Shown piece by piece: positions 1 to 7,764 of a stretch of DNA of 18,614 nt. This DNA is from CAMAUF01 sp046152925 (GTDB taxonomy: Bacteria > Chloroflexota > Dehalococcoidia > Tepidiformales > Tepidiformaceae). The notes beneath the pieces are model-generated. The model ran no database searches. It saw only the letters and a list, made by a program, of their open reading frames with translations, and was not told the origin of the DNA. A program made the translations under genes and the position numbers. The stretch's first letter is position 1; every line of letters begins with the position of its first letter. Location of the stretch: NCBI GenBank assembly GCA_046152925.1, contig JBJXFX010000070.1, positions 1 through 18,614 of the forward strand. The letters are read 5' to 3'.

Positions 1-128
1 TCGGGCCGACCGCGTTCGCCGTGGCGGCGCTGAGCACGCTCATCTTCTGGGCCAACGTCCACGAGCGCGGCGCCGCACCAACGCACGACGACCTGCCCCA
101 TCCCGCCGCCGCGCCCCGGGAGGCCTAA
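1..128 (+). CDS. C-terminal fragment of a membrane protein (possibly a transporter)
   Basis: An open frame enters from the left edge (codons in phase with base 3) and stops at TAA 126-128. The visible 41 residues contain a hydrophobic stretch (about FAVAALSTLIFW) followed by a polar, proline- and alanine-rich tail with charged residues. This looks like the last transmembrane helix and cytoplasmic tail of a polytopic protein such as an MFS transporter. The family cannot be fixed from so little sequence. The frame is chosen because it has a hydrophobic helix then a tail and ends just before a clear intergenic repeat. Confidence 0.5.
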   Translation, partial: GPTAFAVAALSTLIFWANVHERGAAPTHDDLPHPAAAPREA

Positions 129-170
129 ACGTCCCGCTCAGGACAGGTTTCGCCGGTCCAGAGAACATGA

Positions 171-259
171 CCTCCCTTCGCCCGCGAAGCCGGGAAGGGA
201 TGCTTCGCTGGGATGAGGGCAGCGGCGTCGCATCGCACCCCGTCCCCACTTTGAGGCGC
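171..259. repeat. Dispersed hairpin repeat, copy A
   Basis: The spacer ahead of rpoD holds an imperfect hairpin built from CCCTTC (174-179) and its partner GGAAGGG (193-199), followed by a 50-base block (210-259). That block matches bases 7005-7054 at about 42 of 50 positions by my alignment, in the same orientation, and there too a CCCTTC-type hairpin lies on its left side. The shared order (hairpin, then a GGGATGA start, then a GAGGCGC end) makes a non-coding mobile or REP/MITE-like family more likely than chance. No ORF fits it. Confidence 0.6.
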
Positions 260-312
260 CGCTCGCCATGTCCGACAAAGGCATCCAAAACCCTAAACGG
301 CGTTCCCAGCCG

Positions 313-342
313 TTGCAATCCCGGCCGCGCTCTTGCTATCCT
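313..342 (+). promoter_or_regulatory. Predicted sigma-70-type promoter of rpoD
   Basis: TTGCAA (313-318) and TATCCT (337-342) are separated by 18 bases, four of six consensus matches each. The start of transcription would fall near 349, giving a leader of about 73 nt before the rpoD ATG. This is predicted from spacing and consensus only. Confidence 0.4.
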
Positions 343-421
343 GCGATAAGGAGAAGTCTGCCCGTCGCGGACCGCGCCCGCTCCGAGCGCCCGCATGACC
401 TGAGGGGATAGTAAGAAAAAC

Positions 422-2053
<1,632 letters not shown>

Positions 2054-2087
2054 CCCCCAAAGCGCTCTCACAGTTCTTGGTAAAGCT

Positions 2088-2125
2088 CGCCTGGCCCGCC
2101 AATGCGTATACTGGCGGGCCAGGCG
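2088..2125. promoter_or_regulatory. Perfect 14-bp inverted repeat around a -10-like box
   Basis: Arms 2088-2101 and 2112-2125 are exact reverse complements, with a 10-base centre containing GTATAC. On the plus strand TATACT (2107-2112) resembles a -10 box and would start transcription near 2119, about 30 nt before the GTG at 2149. No T-run follows, so it is a poor intrinsic terminator, although it lies 35 nt after rpoD. It could be an operator over the promoter of the secreted protein, a terminator of rpoD, or both. Confidence 0.5.
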
Positions 2126-2148
2126 GCGACTTCCGCCGGAGCGAGCTT

Positions 2149-3951
2149 GTGAATCGTTGGACAACGCCGTTGGCGGGGCTCGGACTGGTCCTCGTCGCCT
2201 TCTTCTTCGGCGCGAGCCTCGCTTCGCCCGAACCTGCCCAGGCCGCCCAAGTCATTGGCGCCGGCTCCTGCACACCCGCCGGAGCGTGCGACAACCTCCC
2301 AGCCAACGTCACGATCGGCACCAACTCCTGCACCGGCGACAACGCCTGCGACGACCTTGTGAACAACACGGTCATCGGCGATAACTCCTGCAACGCGGAC
2401 GCCGCCTGCTTGTCCATGGGCTCGTTTGGTGGGAGCGCGACCGTCGGCGACAACTCCTGCAACGGCACCGGGATGGAATCCCTGATCTGCCACCTAGCCG
2501 GCGGCTCGAACGGGAGCGTCACGATCGGGGACAACGCCTGCCTGGGCGCCTTTGCGTGCCTGTTTGCCGGAAGCACCGGCGTGGCCACCATCGCCGATGG
2601 CGCATGCGTCCAGAGCGGTAGCTGCGCGAGCGCGGGCCGCGACGGCGGCCACGCCTTTATCGGCAGCAACTCATGCATCGGGCCAAGTGCATGCGATGGG
2701 GCCGGCAAGAGCGGCAATGCCAGCACGGCCACGATCGGGAATGGCTCCTGCATCGGAGAGGAAGCCTGTGCGGCCGCCGGCTCGTTCGGCGGTAGCTTCT
2801 CCGCCGGTGACGACTCTTGCCAGGACGACTCCGCTTGCTCCATCGCTGGCGCGGATCCCGCCAGCAGCGCGTCCGTCGGCAACGGTTCCTGCAACGGCGA
2901 ACGCGCCTGCGATCAGCTCGGTTATGATGGCGGCGCCGCCGGCCTTGTCGGCAACCACTCGTGCAACCGCGACCCCCTCTCGACGTGCCCCGGTGTTGGA
3001 CAGGGCCTGGACGTGACCATCGGCGACTGCGAGCTCAACGAAGTCTTCGTGCCGGCTTGCAGCAGCGACACGACCGCGCCCGAGACGCTCATCGGGCTCG
3101 CCCCGGCCGCCGTCACCAACGACAACACCCCCACCCTCACCTACTACGCAACCGACCCCGCACCGAGCGACGGCCTTGGCAGCTTCACCTGCAGCCTCAC
3201 GCCCGGCCCGGCTGTTGCCTGCCCCGGCTCAGAAAACGGCGCGCTCCTTGCCGGTCCACTTCCCGACGGGCTCTACACGTTCTCCGTCTTCGCCACCGAT
3301 TTCGCCGGCAATGCCGACGCGACCCCGGCCACCGTCACCTTCCGCGTCGACGCCACCAAACCGACCGTCACCGCGACCCTCATCGACGCGTCGACCGGCC
3401 AGCCGTACGTCCCCGGCACGCCGACCCGCGGGCCGGTGCGGGTCGCATTCACCTGCACCGACGAAAGCGGCGGCTCGGGCATTCCCCAGGGTTCGCCCCA
3501 CAACGACACCGGTCCTTCGGGCAAGGGCAATACGTTCCCGGCCAGCGCCGATGTCCAACGCACCAGCACGTTCGCGCTCGACCCCGGATGGCGGTGCGTC
3601 GACGCCGCTGGCAACCAGTCCGACTCGCCGGCGGGCTTCCCCTTCTCCGTCGTCATCGACCGGCGCGCGCCGACGTGCTCCATCGCGCTCTCTCGCACCA
3701 GCGTCCCGCGGAACGGGACGCCCACCAGCGTCACGGTGACTGTCTCCGGCACCGACGACCTCCCGGGCCTAGTCACCCGCCGCATCATTGCGATTTCCCC
3801 GGCTCCAACCGCGGGCCCAGCAGTCCCCGACACCTCGCCTGGAACTTGGACGCTCACGGGGGCATTCGGCAAGGCCTTCACGTTCACGGCCGAGGTCAAA
3901 GACGCCGCTGGCAACACGCGGACCTGCTCAAAGAAGGTGTCATCGCGATAG
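2149..3951 (+). CDS. Secreted Cys-paired repeat protein with Ig-like C-terminal domains
   Basis: About 600 aa from GTG 2149, preferred because GGAG (2138-2141) lies 7 nt upstream and a clean signal peptide begins there: NRW, a hydrophobic core, then cleavage after AQA near residue 32. The TTG at 2077 would put the hairpin inside the gene. Residues about 34-305 hold 11-12 imperfect repeats of 20-27 aa, typified by TIGDNSCNG--AC--AG--GGS, most with two cysteines (one after Asn/Ser-Ser, one after Ala). The rest resembles bacterial Ig-like domains (TAPETLIG, NDNTPTLTY, DGLYTFSVFATDFAGN, then CVDAAGNQSD and VKDAAGNTRTCSKK), also cysteine-containing. No LPxTG, C-terminal transmembrane helix or enzyme motif is visible, so it is probably released or held on the surface by partners. 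The repeat could fold as a disulfide-stapled beta-solenoid (inference). I do not recognise a functional name. Confidence 0.88.
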   Translation: MNRWTTPLAGLGLVLVAFFFGASLASPEPAQAAQVIGAGSCTPAGACDNLPANVTIGTNSCTGDNACDDLVNNTVIGDNSCNADAACLSMGSFGGSATVGDNSCNGTGMESLICHLAGGSNGSVTIGDNACLGAFACLFAGSTGVATIADGACVQSGSCASAGRDGGHAFIGSNSCIGPSACDGAGKSGNASTATIGNGSCIGEEACAAAGSFGGSFSAGDDSCQDDSACSIAGADPASSASVGNGSCNGERACDQLGYDGGAAGLVGNHSCNRDPLSTCPGVGQGLDVTIGDCELNEVFVPACSSDTTAPETLIGLAPAAVTNDNTPTLTYYATDPAPSDGLGSFTCSLTPGPAVACPGSENGALLAGPLPDGLYTFSVFATDFAGNADATPATVTFRVDATKPTVTATLIDASTGQPYVPGTPTRGPVRVAFTCTDESGGSGIPQGSPHNDTGPSGKGNTFPASADVQRTSTFALDPGWRCVDAAGNQSDSPAGFPFSVVIDRRAPTCSIALSRTSVPRNGTPTSVTVTVSGTDDLPGLVTRRIIAISPAPTAGPAVPDTSPGTWTLTGAFGKAFTFTAEVKDAAGNTRTCSKKVSSR

Positions 3952-3975
3952 CGGTTTCAACCCGTTGCTCTCCAA

Positions 3976-4007
3976 AAGCGCCCCAGGCTCAACGGCCTGG
4001 GGCGCTT
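3976..4007. terminator. Bidirectional transcription terminator hairpin
   Basis: Arms 3976-3988 and 3995-4007 form a perfect 13-bp GC-rich stem with a 6-nt loop, between two convergent genes. Read on the minus strand the stem is followed by TTTT (AAAA at 3974-3977 on plus, partly within the stem), so it best serves the leftward GNAT gene ending at 4057. On the plus strand only a short TTC follows. Confidence 0.75.
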
Positions 4008-4056
4008 CGGGTCTACGGGGGAGAGTCGGCGCGTCGAGCAGGGCCGCTCAGACGCC

Positions 4057-5073
4057 CTACCGGTTCCAGAGAATCCGCTGGTCGATCACACGGCGCATCG
4101 TATACGTGATCGGCTGGAAGCCCTGGCCCAGCCAGAACGGCGCCCCGCTGAAGTTCTGGGCCGCGAAGTGGAGCGTGCAGGTCGCGTGTCCGGCGTCGCG
4201 CGCCCAGGCCATGCCGTGCGCGAGCAGCGCCGAGCCAACCCCGCCAGACCGCGCCTGCTGGCCAACGATGCCTTCAAACAGGTAGACATCCTTGGACTGG
4301 TCGACGAGGCCGGGCGTGAAGCCTGGCCGGAGGAAGGTCTCCATGCCGGCCGCGGCCCCGCCCTGGTAGGCGACGAAGTAGGGATGCTCGTTCGCTTCCA
4401 GCATCGCCTTGTTGAACCCGCGCGCGGCCGCCTCCGCCGTGCGGACCAGCGGCCAAAACATCGGCGCGAGGGCGTGATGCCGGTTCAGCTCGTCGGCCAG
4501 CTCCATCACAACATCGATATCCTCAACGCCGGCGCGGTCGATCCGGACATCCCCGGCGACCGGGCTCGTGACCAGATCGGCCGTTGGGCGTGTGGCGGCG
4601 GTGACGTGGCGGCCGAACCCGAGCGCGACCCACGCGTCCTGGAGCGCGCCATCCCCCGCCACAATCTCGACCGTGTGGTCGAAGAACCCGGCGGACACCC
4701 AGTCAGCGGCCAGGAAGCCGTAGAGGTCGCGGAACAGCGCCTCGAGGTCCTCGCCGGCGCGGGCCGCGTACCCCTCCGTGGGGATCGAGAGCGAGTGCGG
4801 AGCTAGGAAGAGGGCCATCATCTCCGTAGGGGAGAAGAGACGCGGCTGGGTCACCAAGAAACCAGCCAGCTCGCCACCGCGGTCGGCAACCGCCGCGCGC
4901 GTCCCGGCCTCGCCGAGCGTCGTCTCCAGCTGTGCCTTCGCGCCCACTGCCGTCGCGAGATCGTCTCGGAAAAACGGAAAGCGCAACCGGTCGCTGGCGT
5001 GCCGCGCGGCCAGCAGTTGCGCCGCGGCCGGGATGTCGCCCGGCGAGAGGGGTCGGACCTGATAACGAGCCAT
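4057..5073 (-). CDS. Tandem GNAT-family N-acetyltransferase
   Basis: 338 aa. The C-terminal half (about 175-330) is a recognisable GNAT acyl-CoA transferase. It has a beta-4 strand (YLFEGIVGQQ), the pyrophosphate-binding motif A (QARSGGVGSALL, residues 273-284, matching Q/RxxGxG/A), then an alpha/beta tail with AQNFSGAPFWLGQGFQPI, where the F-W--GF pattern is the usual end of the fold. The N-terminal half (about 5-160) looks like a second, degenerate GNAT repeat (VRPLSPGDIPAAAQLLAARH, ELAGFLVTQP, ALGFGRH) lacking a clear motif A, so probably only one active site remains. The start at 5073 is supported by GGAGGT five nt upstream. It lies 64 nt downstream of the MFS gene on the same strand, so the two may be cotranscribed. 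The acceptor substrate cannot be told from sequence. Confidence 0.88.
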   Translation of the reverse strand: MARYQVRPLSPGDIPAAAQLLAARHASDRLRFPFFRDDLATAVGAKAQLETTLGEAGTRAAVADRGGELAGFLVTQPRLFSPTEMMALFLAPHSLSIPTEGYAARAGEDLEALFRDLYGFLAADWVSAGFFDHTVEIVAGDGALQDAWVALGFGRHVTAATRPTADLVTSPVAGDVRIDRAGVEDIDVVMELADELNRHHALAPMFWPLVRTAEAAARGFNKAMLEANEHPYFVAYQGGAAAGMETFLRPGFTPGLVDQSKDVYLFEGIVGQQARSGGVGSALLAHGMAWARDAGHATCTLHFAAQNFSGAPFWLGQGFQPITYTMRRVIDQRILWNR

Positions 5074-5137
5074 GTGAGACCTCCAAGGGCCGCCAGCGTA
5101 GCGGCATGCCGGTCTCTATGCGCGGGGGAGCCACGGC

Positions 5138-6415
5138 TCAGCTCAAGCGCCGCAGCTTCGCCTGCGTGACCAAGGCTGCGCCCGTCAGCACCACCGTCGC
5201 GAGGCCGCAGACCACCACATACTCCCGTGCGCCCATCCAGTCCGCCGCCGGCCCGGCAACCAGCGAGCCGAGCGGGCCAATCCCCATGAAGACCAAGGCG
5301 TGGACCGCCATCACGCGCCCCATCACATCCAAGGGCGTGTGCCCTTGGATCAGCGTCTGGTTGAGGTTCACGTAGAACCCCCCGGTGATCCCCCACAGCA
5401 GATGCAACACGACAAGTCCCATGTACCACGGCGAGAGCCCCATCCCCACATAGATGAACCCGGCGACCACCAACATCGCCATAAACCACGTGCCTTTGTT
5501 CTTCATCGCCGTCTGTGAGGCGAGAAAGAGCGAGCTCACGATCATCCCCATGCCCATGAACCCGAAGAGCATGGAGGCGGCGAAGGCGCCGCGGTGCAGC
5601 TCCTCCTTTGCGATTTTCGGGATGAGGACGCCGGACGAACCCTGCAAGAAGAAGGCGCCGACGAGCAAGAGCAAGACCAACGTCCGGATCGCCGAGTTGC
5701 CAGCGACGAACGCGAGCCCCTCGCCGAGCTCCGCCCGCAGGTTGCGGCGCGGAGGCGCTTCGGGACGCGCAGGCATCCGCAGTGGGAGGAGCGTCACGAA
5801 CGAGAGGCCGTAGAGCGCGGCTTGGAGCGCGAACGCGGCGCCGATCCCGCCCATCGCGATCACCGCGCCGCCGAGCGCCGGCCCGAGCACCGTCGAGACG
5901 TTCTGACCAAGCGTCATCAGCACGATCGCGTTCATTAACCGTTCGCGGGGCACGATGCTCGGGAGCACCGCCTGGCGCACCGGTTGCCCGAATGCCAGCG
6001 CCGTCCCGATTCCGAGCGCCAAGACGAAAGCCAGCGGGACCGTGATGGCGTCGGCCAGCACGAGGACCGCCGTGACCGTCGAGATCACGAACGCGCCGAT
6101 CACGCTGCCCTGGAGCAACAGCCTGCGGTCCATCCGGTCCGAGAGCAGTCCCGCGGGTAGAGCGATGAAGAACACGGGAATGCCGAGCGCGAACGCGACG
6201 AGGCCCGTCGCCTTCGACCCCGTCGTCAGGTCGAGCACCAACCAGACGAAGGTGAACCGCTGGATGCCCTGGACCAGCGAAAAGTTGAACGAGCTGATCC
6301 AGAGAAACCGGAACGGGCGGCTCCGGAAGGCGTCCAGCGCCGCGTTCATCTTCGATTGGCCGATTGGGCTCTCGGTTTTGGGCGGGGCGGCCGCGGCCGC
6401 GTCCGGTTGTGTCAC
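5138..6415 (-). CDS. MFS transporter, MFS_3/DHA3-like exporter
   Basis: 425 aa with about 12 hydrophobic helices. The first cytoplasmic loop carries the MFS motif (GLLSDRMDRRLLL, near residue 90). QPVRQAVLPSIVPRERLMNAI between later helices and the symmetric LNQTLIQGHTPLDVMGRVMA in the second half are typical of the EntS/macrolide-efflux branch, which exports small molecules by proton antiport. A basic linker (RPEAPPRRNLRAELGEG) marks the domain junction. The reported start is GTG 6415. The first ATG (M23, position 6349) is an alternative, because no Shine-Dalgarno is evident at 6415. A TATAGT box ends 8 nt before the GTG, so a leaderless start is possible. It is divergent from the small gene at 6527 and upstream of the acetyltransferase. 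Such pairs can act in resistance or export, but no substrate is indicated. Confidence 0.9.
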   Translation of the reverse strand: MTQPDAAAAAPPKTESPIGQSKMNAALDAFRSRPFRFLWISSFNFSLVQGIQRFTFVWLVLDLTTGSKATGLVAFALGIPVFFIALPAGLLSDRMDRRLLLQGSVIGAFVISTVTAVLVLADAITVPLAFVLALGIGTALAFGQPVRQAVLPSIVPRERLMNAIVLMTLGQNVSTVLGPALGGAVIAMGGIGAAFALQAALYGLSFVTLLPLRMPARPEAPPRRNLRAELGEGLAFVAGNSAIRTLVLLLLVGAFFLQGSSGVLIPKIAKEELHRGAFAASMLFGFMGMGMIVSSLFLASQTAMKNKGTWFMAMLVVAGFIYVGMGLSPWYMGLVVLHLLWGITGGFYVNLNQTLIQGHTPLDVMGRVMAVHALVFMGIGPLGSLVAGPAADWMGAREYVVVCGLATVVLTGAALVTQAKLRRLS

Positions 6416-6423
6416 GGCCGTTA

Positions 6424-6429
6424 ACTATA
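6424..6429 (-). promoter_or_regulatory. -10-like TATAGT box of the MFS gene (leaderless candidate)
   Basis: On the minus strand TATAGT is followed by 8 nt and then the GTG at 6415. There is no good -35. Transcription would start almost at the start codon. Confidence 0.3.
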
Positions 6430-6465
6430 CGAGCGCACTCGGCGAGCGCACCTCTGAGTTGCTTT

Positions 6466-6494
6466 TTCCGCGCTCGCCTTGCCTGTGTTACAAT
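6466..6494 (+). promoter_or_regulatory. Predicted promoter of the 99-aa duplicated protein
   Basis: TACAAT (6489-6494) is a five-of-six -10 match. Seventeen bases upstream is TTCCGC (6466-6471), a weak -35. The leader would be about 25 nt with AGGAGA at 6515-6520, giving a coherent transcription and translation start. Confidence 0.45.
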
Positions 6495-6526
6495 CGCATT
6501 AAATCCGCGTTTCCAGGAGATTTCAC

Positions 6527-6826
6527 ATGTCCAGCGCCACCGTTTTCTCTGTCAGCGAAGCCAGCAAGCACCTCTGGGAGGCGCTCTCCCATCACCAGAT
6601 CACCATGGATCTCGACGCCCATGACCCCCTCGTCCAAGCGATCAGCGCCTATGGCCAGGCTTGCCGCCTCCACGACGACGACAAGGTCGCTGCCACGAGC
6701 AAGCACGTTTGGGAAGAGCTGAGCCGCCACAAGGTCACGCTCGACCTCGGCGCCAACGACCCAGTCATCAAGGCCCTCAGCGAATACGGCGACGCCTGCC
6801 GCCGCGAAGGGCCAAAGGCCCACTAA
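6527..6826 (+). CDS. Small protein made of an internal tandem duplication
   Basis: 99 aa of unknown function. Residues 13-47 and 58-92 align without gaps at 21 of 35 identities. The repeat unit is SKH(L/V)WE-LS-H--T-DL-A-DP----A-S-YG-ACR, at a period of 45 aa. Each unit looks like two short amphipathic helices joined by a (D/N)P turn, and each ends in Ala-Cys-Arg. No signal peptide or membrane helix is seen, so it is probably cytosolic. Translation evidence is good: ATG 6527 with AGGAGA six nt upstream and a -10 box 32 nt upstream. Divergent from the MFS gene; followed by a hairpin-repeat spacer, so it appears monocistronic. I do not recognise the family. A small dimer-like ligand-binding or adaptor role is only a guess. 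Confidence 0.8.
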   Translation: MSSATVFSVSEASKHLWEALSHHQITMDLDAHDPLVQAISAYGQACRLHDDDKVAATSKHVWEELSRHKVTLDLGANDPVIKALSEYGDACRREGPKAH

Positions 6827-6905
6827 CGCGCCAGCCCAGCGACGGGGGTGGCGGGTGCTGACCAAGAGTCTCCGGAGCGCGTCCGAGAACGCCACCACGG
6901 CACAG

Positions 6906-6995
6906 CCCCCTTCCCCCGCGCGGGCAGTCGGGGGCTGCTGTGAGCATTGCCAGCACCAGCATGAGTCCCCCTTCCCCCGCGCGGGCAGTCGGGGG
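6906..6995. repeat. Two identical 29-bp hairpin units
   Basis: Bases 6906-6934 and 6967-6995 are identical, separated by 32 bases. Each begins with C5TTC5 and ends with G5. The first can close as AGCCCCC/GGGGGCT (6904-6910 with 6930-6936). The second extends into GGGGGAAGGG and forms a longer C/G-rich stem over about 6967-7000. They occupy the 308-base gap between the 99-aa gene and the Uma2 gene, where I see no ORF. Confidence 0.8.
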
Positions 6996-7054
6996 AAGGG
7001 CGGGGGGATGACGGCCGCGCCGAGGCATCCCACCCCGTTCCCACGTTGAGGCGC
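6967..7054. repeat. Dispersed hairpin repeat, copy B
   Basis: The second hairpin unit plus bases 7005-7054 match the element ahead of rpoD (hairpin 174-199 plus 210-259), about 42 of 50 over the non-hairpin block and in the same order and orientation. It ends 80 nt before the Uma2 start. It is likely one member of a genome-wide non-coding repeat family. Confidence 0.6.
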
Positions 7055-7122
7055 TCCTCAACACGCCGAAACAGCCTCCCAATCCGGAGCCGCACCCAAC
7101 CCTCCGCGGTCATTGGCCGTGC

Positions 7123-7128
7123 TACGAT
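7123..7128 (+). promoter_or_regulatory. -10-like TACGAT box of the Uma2 gene (leaderless candidate)
   Basis: TACGAT ends 6 nt before the ATG at 7135, which has no Shine-Dalgarno sequence. This placement would start the transcript at or beside the ATG. Confidence 0.35.
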
Positions 7129-7134
7129 GTCCTC

Positions 7135-7764
7135 ATGGCCGCCGCGCTGGTGGATGCACCTGTGAAGAGCCGTGTCCCGCCCCTCGTCGCCGGGGATAAT
7201 CTCACGCGGGACGAGTTCGAGCGGATTTGGGCGCTCCATCCGGAAATCAAGCGCGCGGAGCGGCTCAACGGTATTGTTTATCTCGAAATGAGCGTCAGCC
7301 CTGACCACGGCGTCGGACACTCCCACGCCCATGGATGGCTCTTCACCTACGTGGCGGGCCGCCCAGAGCTTGAGATCGGCGATAACACGACGGTCCGGCT
7401 GGGAGACGACGATCTTCAGCCGGACCTCTATCTCCGCCGGAAAGACGCTGGGACCTCCACCCGGACGTCACAGGCCATCAATGGCCCGCCAGAACTCATC
7501 TTCGAGGTCGCCGTCAGCAGCGCAGCCTACGACCTCCACCAGAAACGTGAGATCTACGAACGCGGCGGCGTCCAGGAGTACATCGTATGGCAGCTCTTCG
7601 ACCAGCGCCTCGACTGGTTGGAGCTGGCGGGCGGACGCTACCGCCGCCGGGAACCAGACTCATCCGGCGTGATCGAGAGCTCCCAATTCCCAGGACTCCG
7701 GCTGCACGTGCCCAGCCTCCTGCACGGTGACATCCAGGGCCTCCTTGCCGGGCTGAACGGCTAA
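7135..7764 (+). CDS. Uma2-family (DUF820) PD-(D/E)xK endonuclease-like protein
   Basis: 209 aa with the Uma2 pattern throughout. It opens with LTRDEFERIW and ERLNGIVYLEM, followed by a His-rich GVGHSHAHGWLFTYV. The motif-II aspartate is in LQPDLYL (D97). Then come LIFEVAVSS (E124) and YDLHQKREIYERGGVQEYIVW (K137). These match the vPDl...EVlS...K--lY--aGV-eYw consensus, so the metal-binding D and E and a lysine are present. Family members are predicted nucleases that are highly multiplied in cyanobacteria and Chloroflexota, with poorly known roles. The start lacks a Shine-Dalgarno, but a TACGAT box lies 6 nt upstream. The stop overlaps the stop of the convergent glycyl-tRNA synthetase gene by 4 bases. 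Confidence 0.9.
   Translation: MAAALVDAPVKSRVPPLVAGDNLTRDEFERIWALHPEIKRAERLNGIVYLEMSVSPDHGVGHSHAHGWLFTYVAGRPELEIGDNTTVRLGDDDLQPDLYLRRKDAGTSTRTSQAINGPPELIFEVAVSSAAYDLHQKREIYERGGVQEYIVWQLFDQRLDWLELAGGRYRRREPDSSGVIESSQFPGLRLHVPSLLHGDIQGLLAGLNG

Noticed and set aside
394..402. Two-codon upstream ORF (ATG ACC TGA) before rpoD
   Set aside because: No evidence of translation; expected by chance in a leader of this length.
4086..4289. Short open frames within the GNAT gene on both strands
   Set aside because: Contained in a well supported coding gene and lacking their own start signals.
6906..6995. Two 29-bp repeats with a 32-bp spacer resembling a minimal CRISPR array
   Set aside because: The unit and spacing sizes fit type I-E, but there are only two units, no cas genes, the second unit extends into a longer stem, and the units belong to an element with a diverged copy before rpoD.
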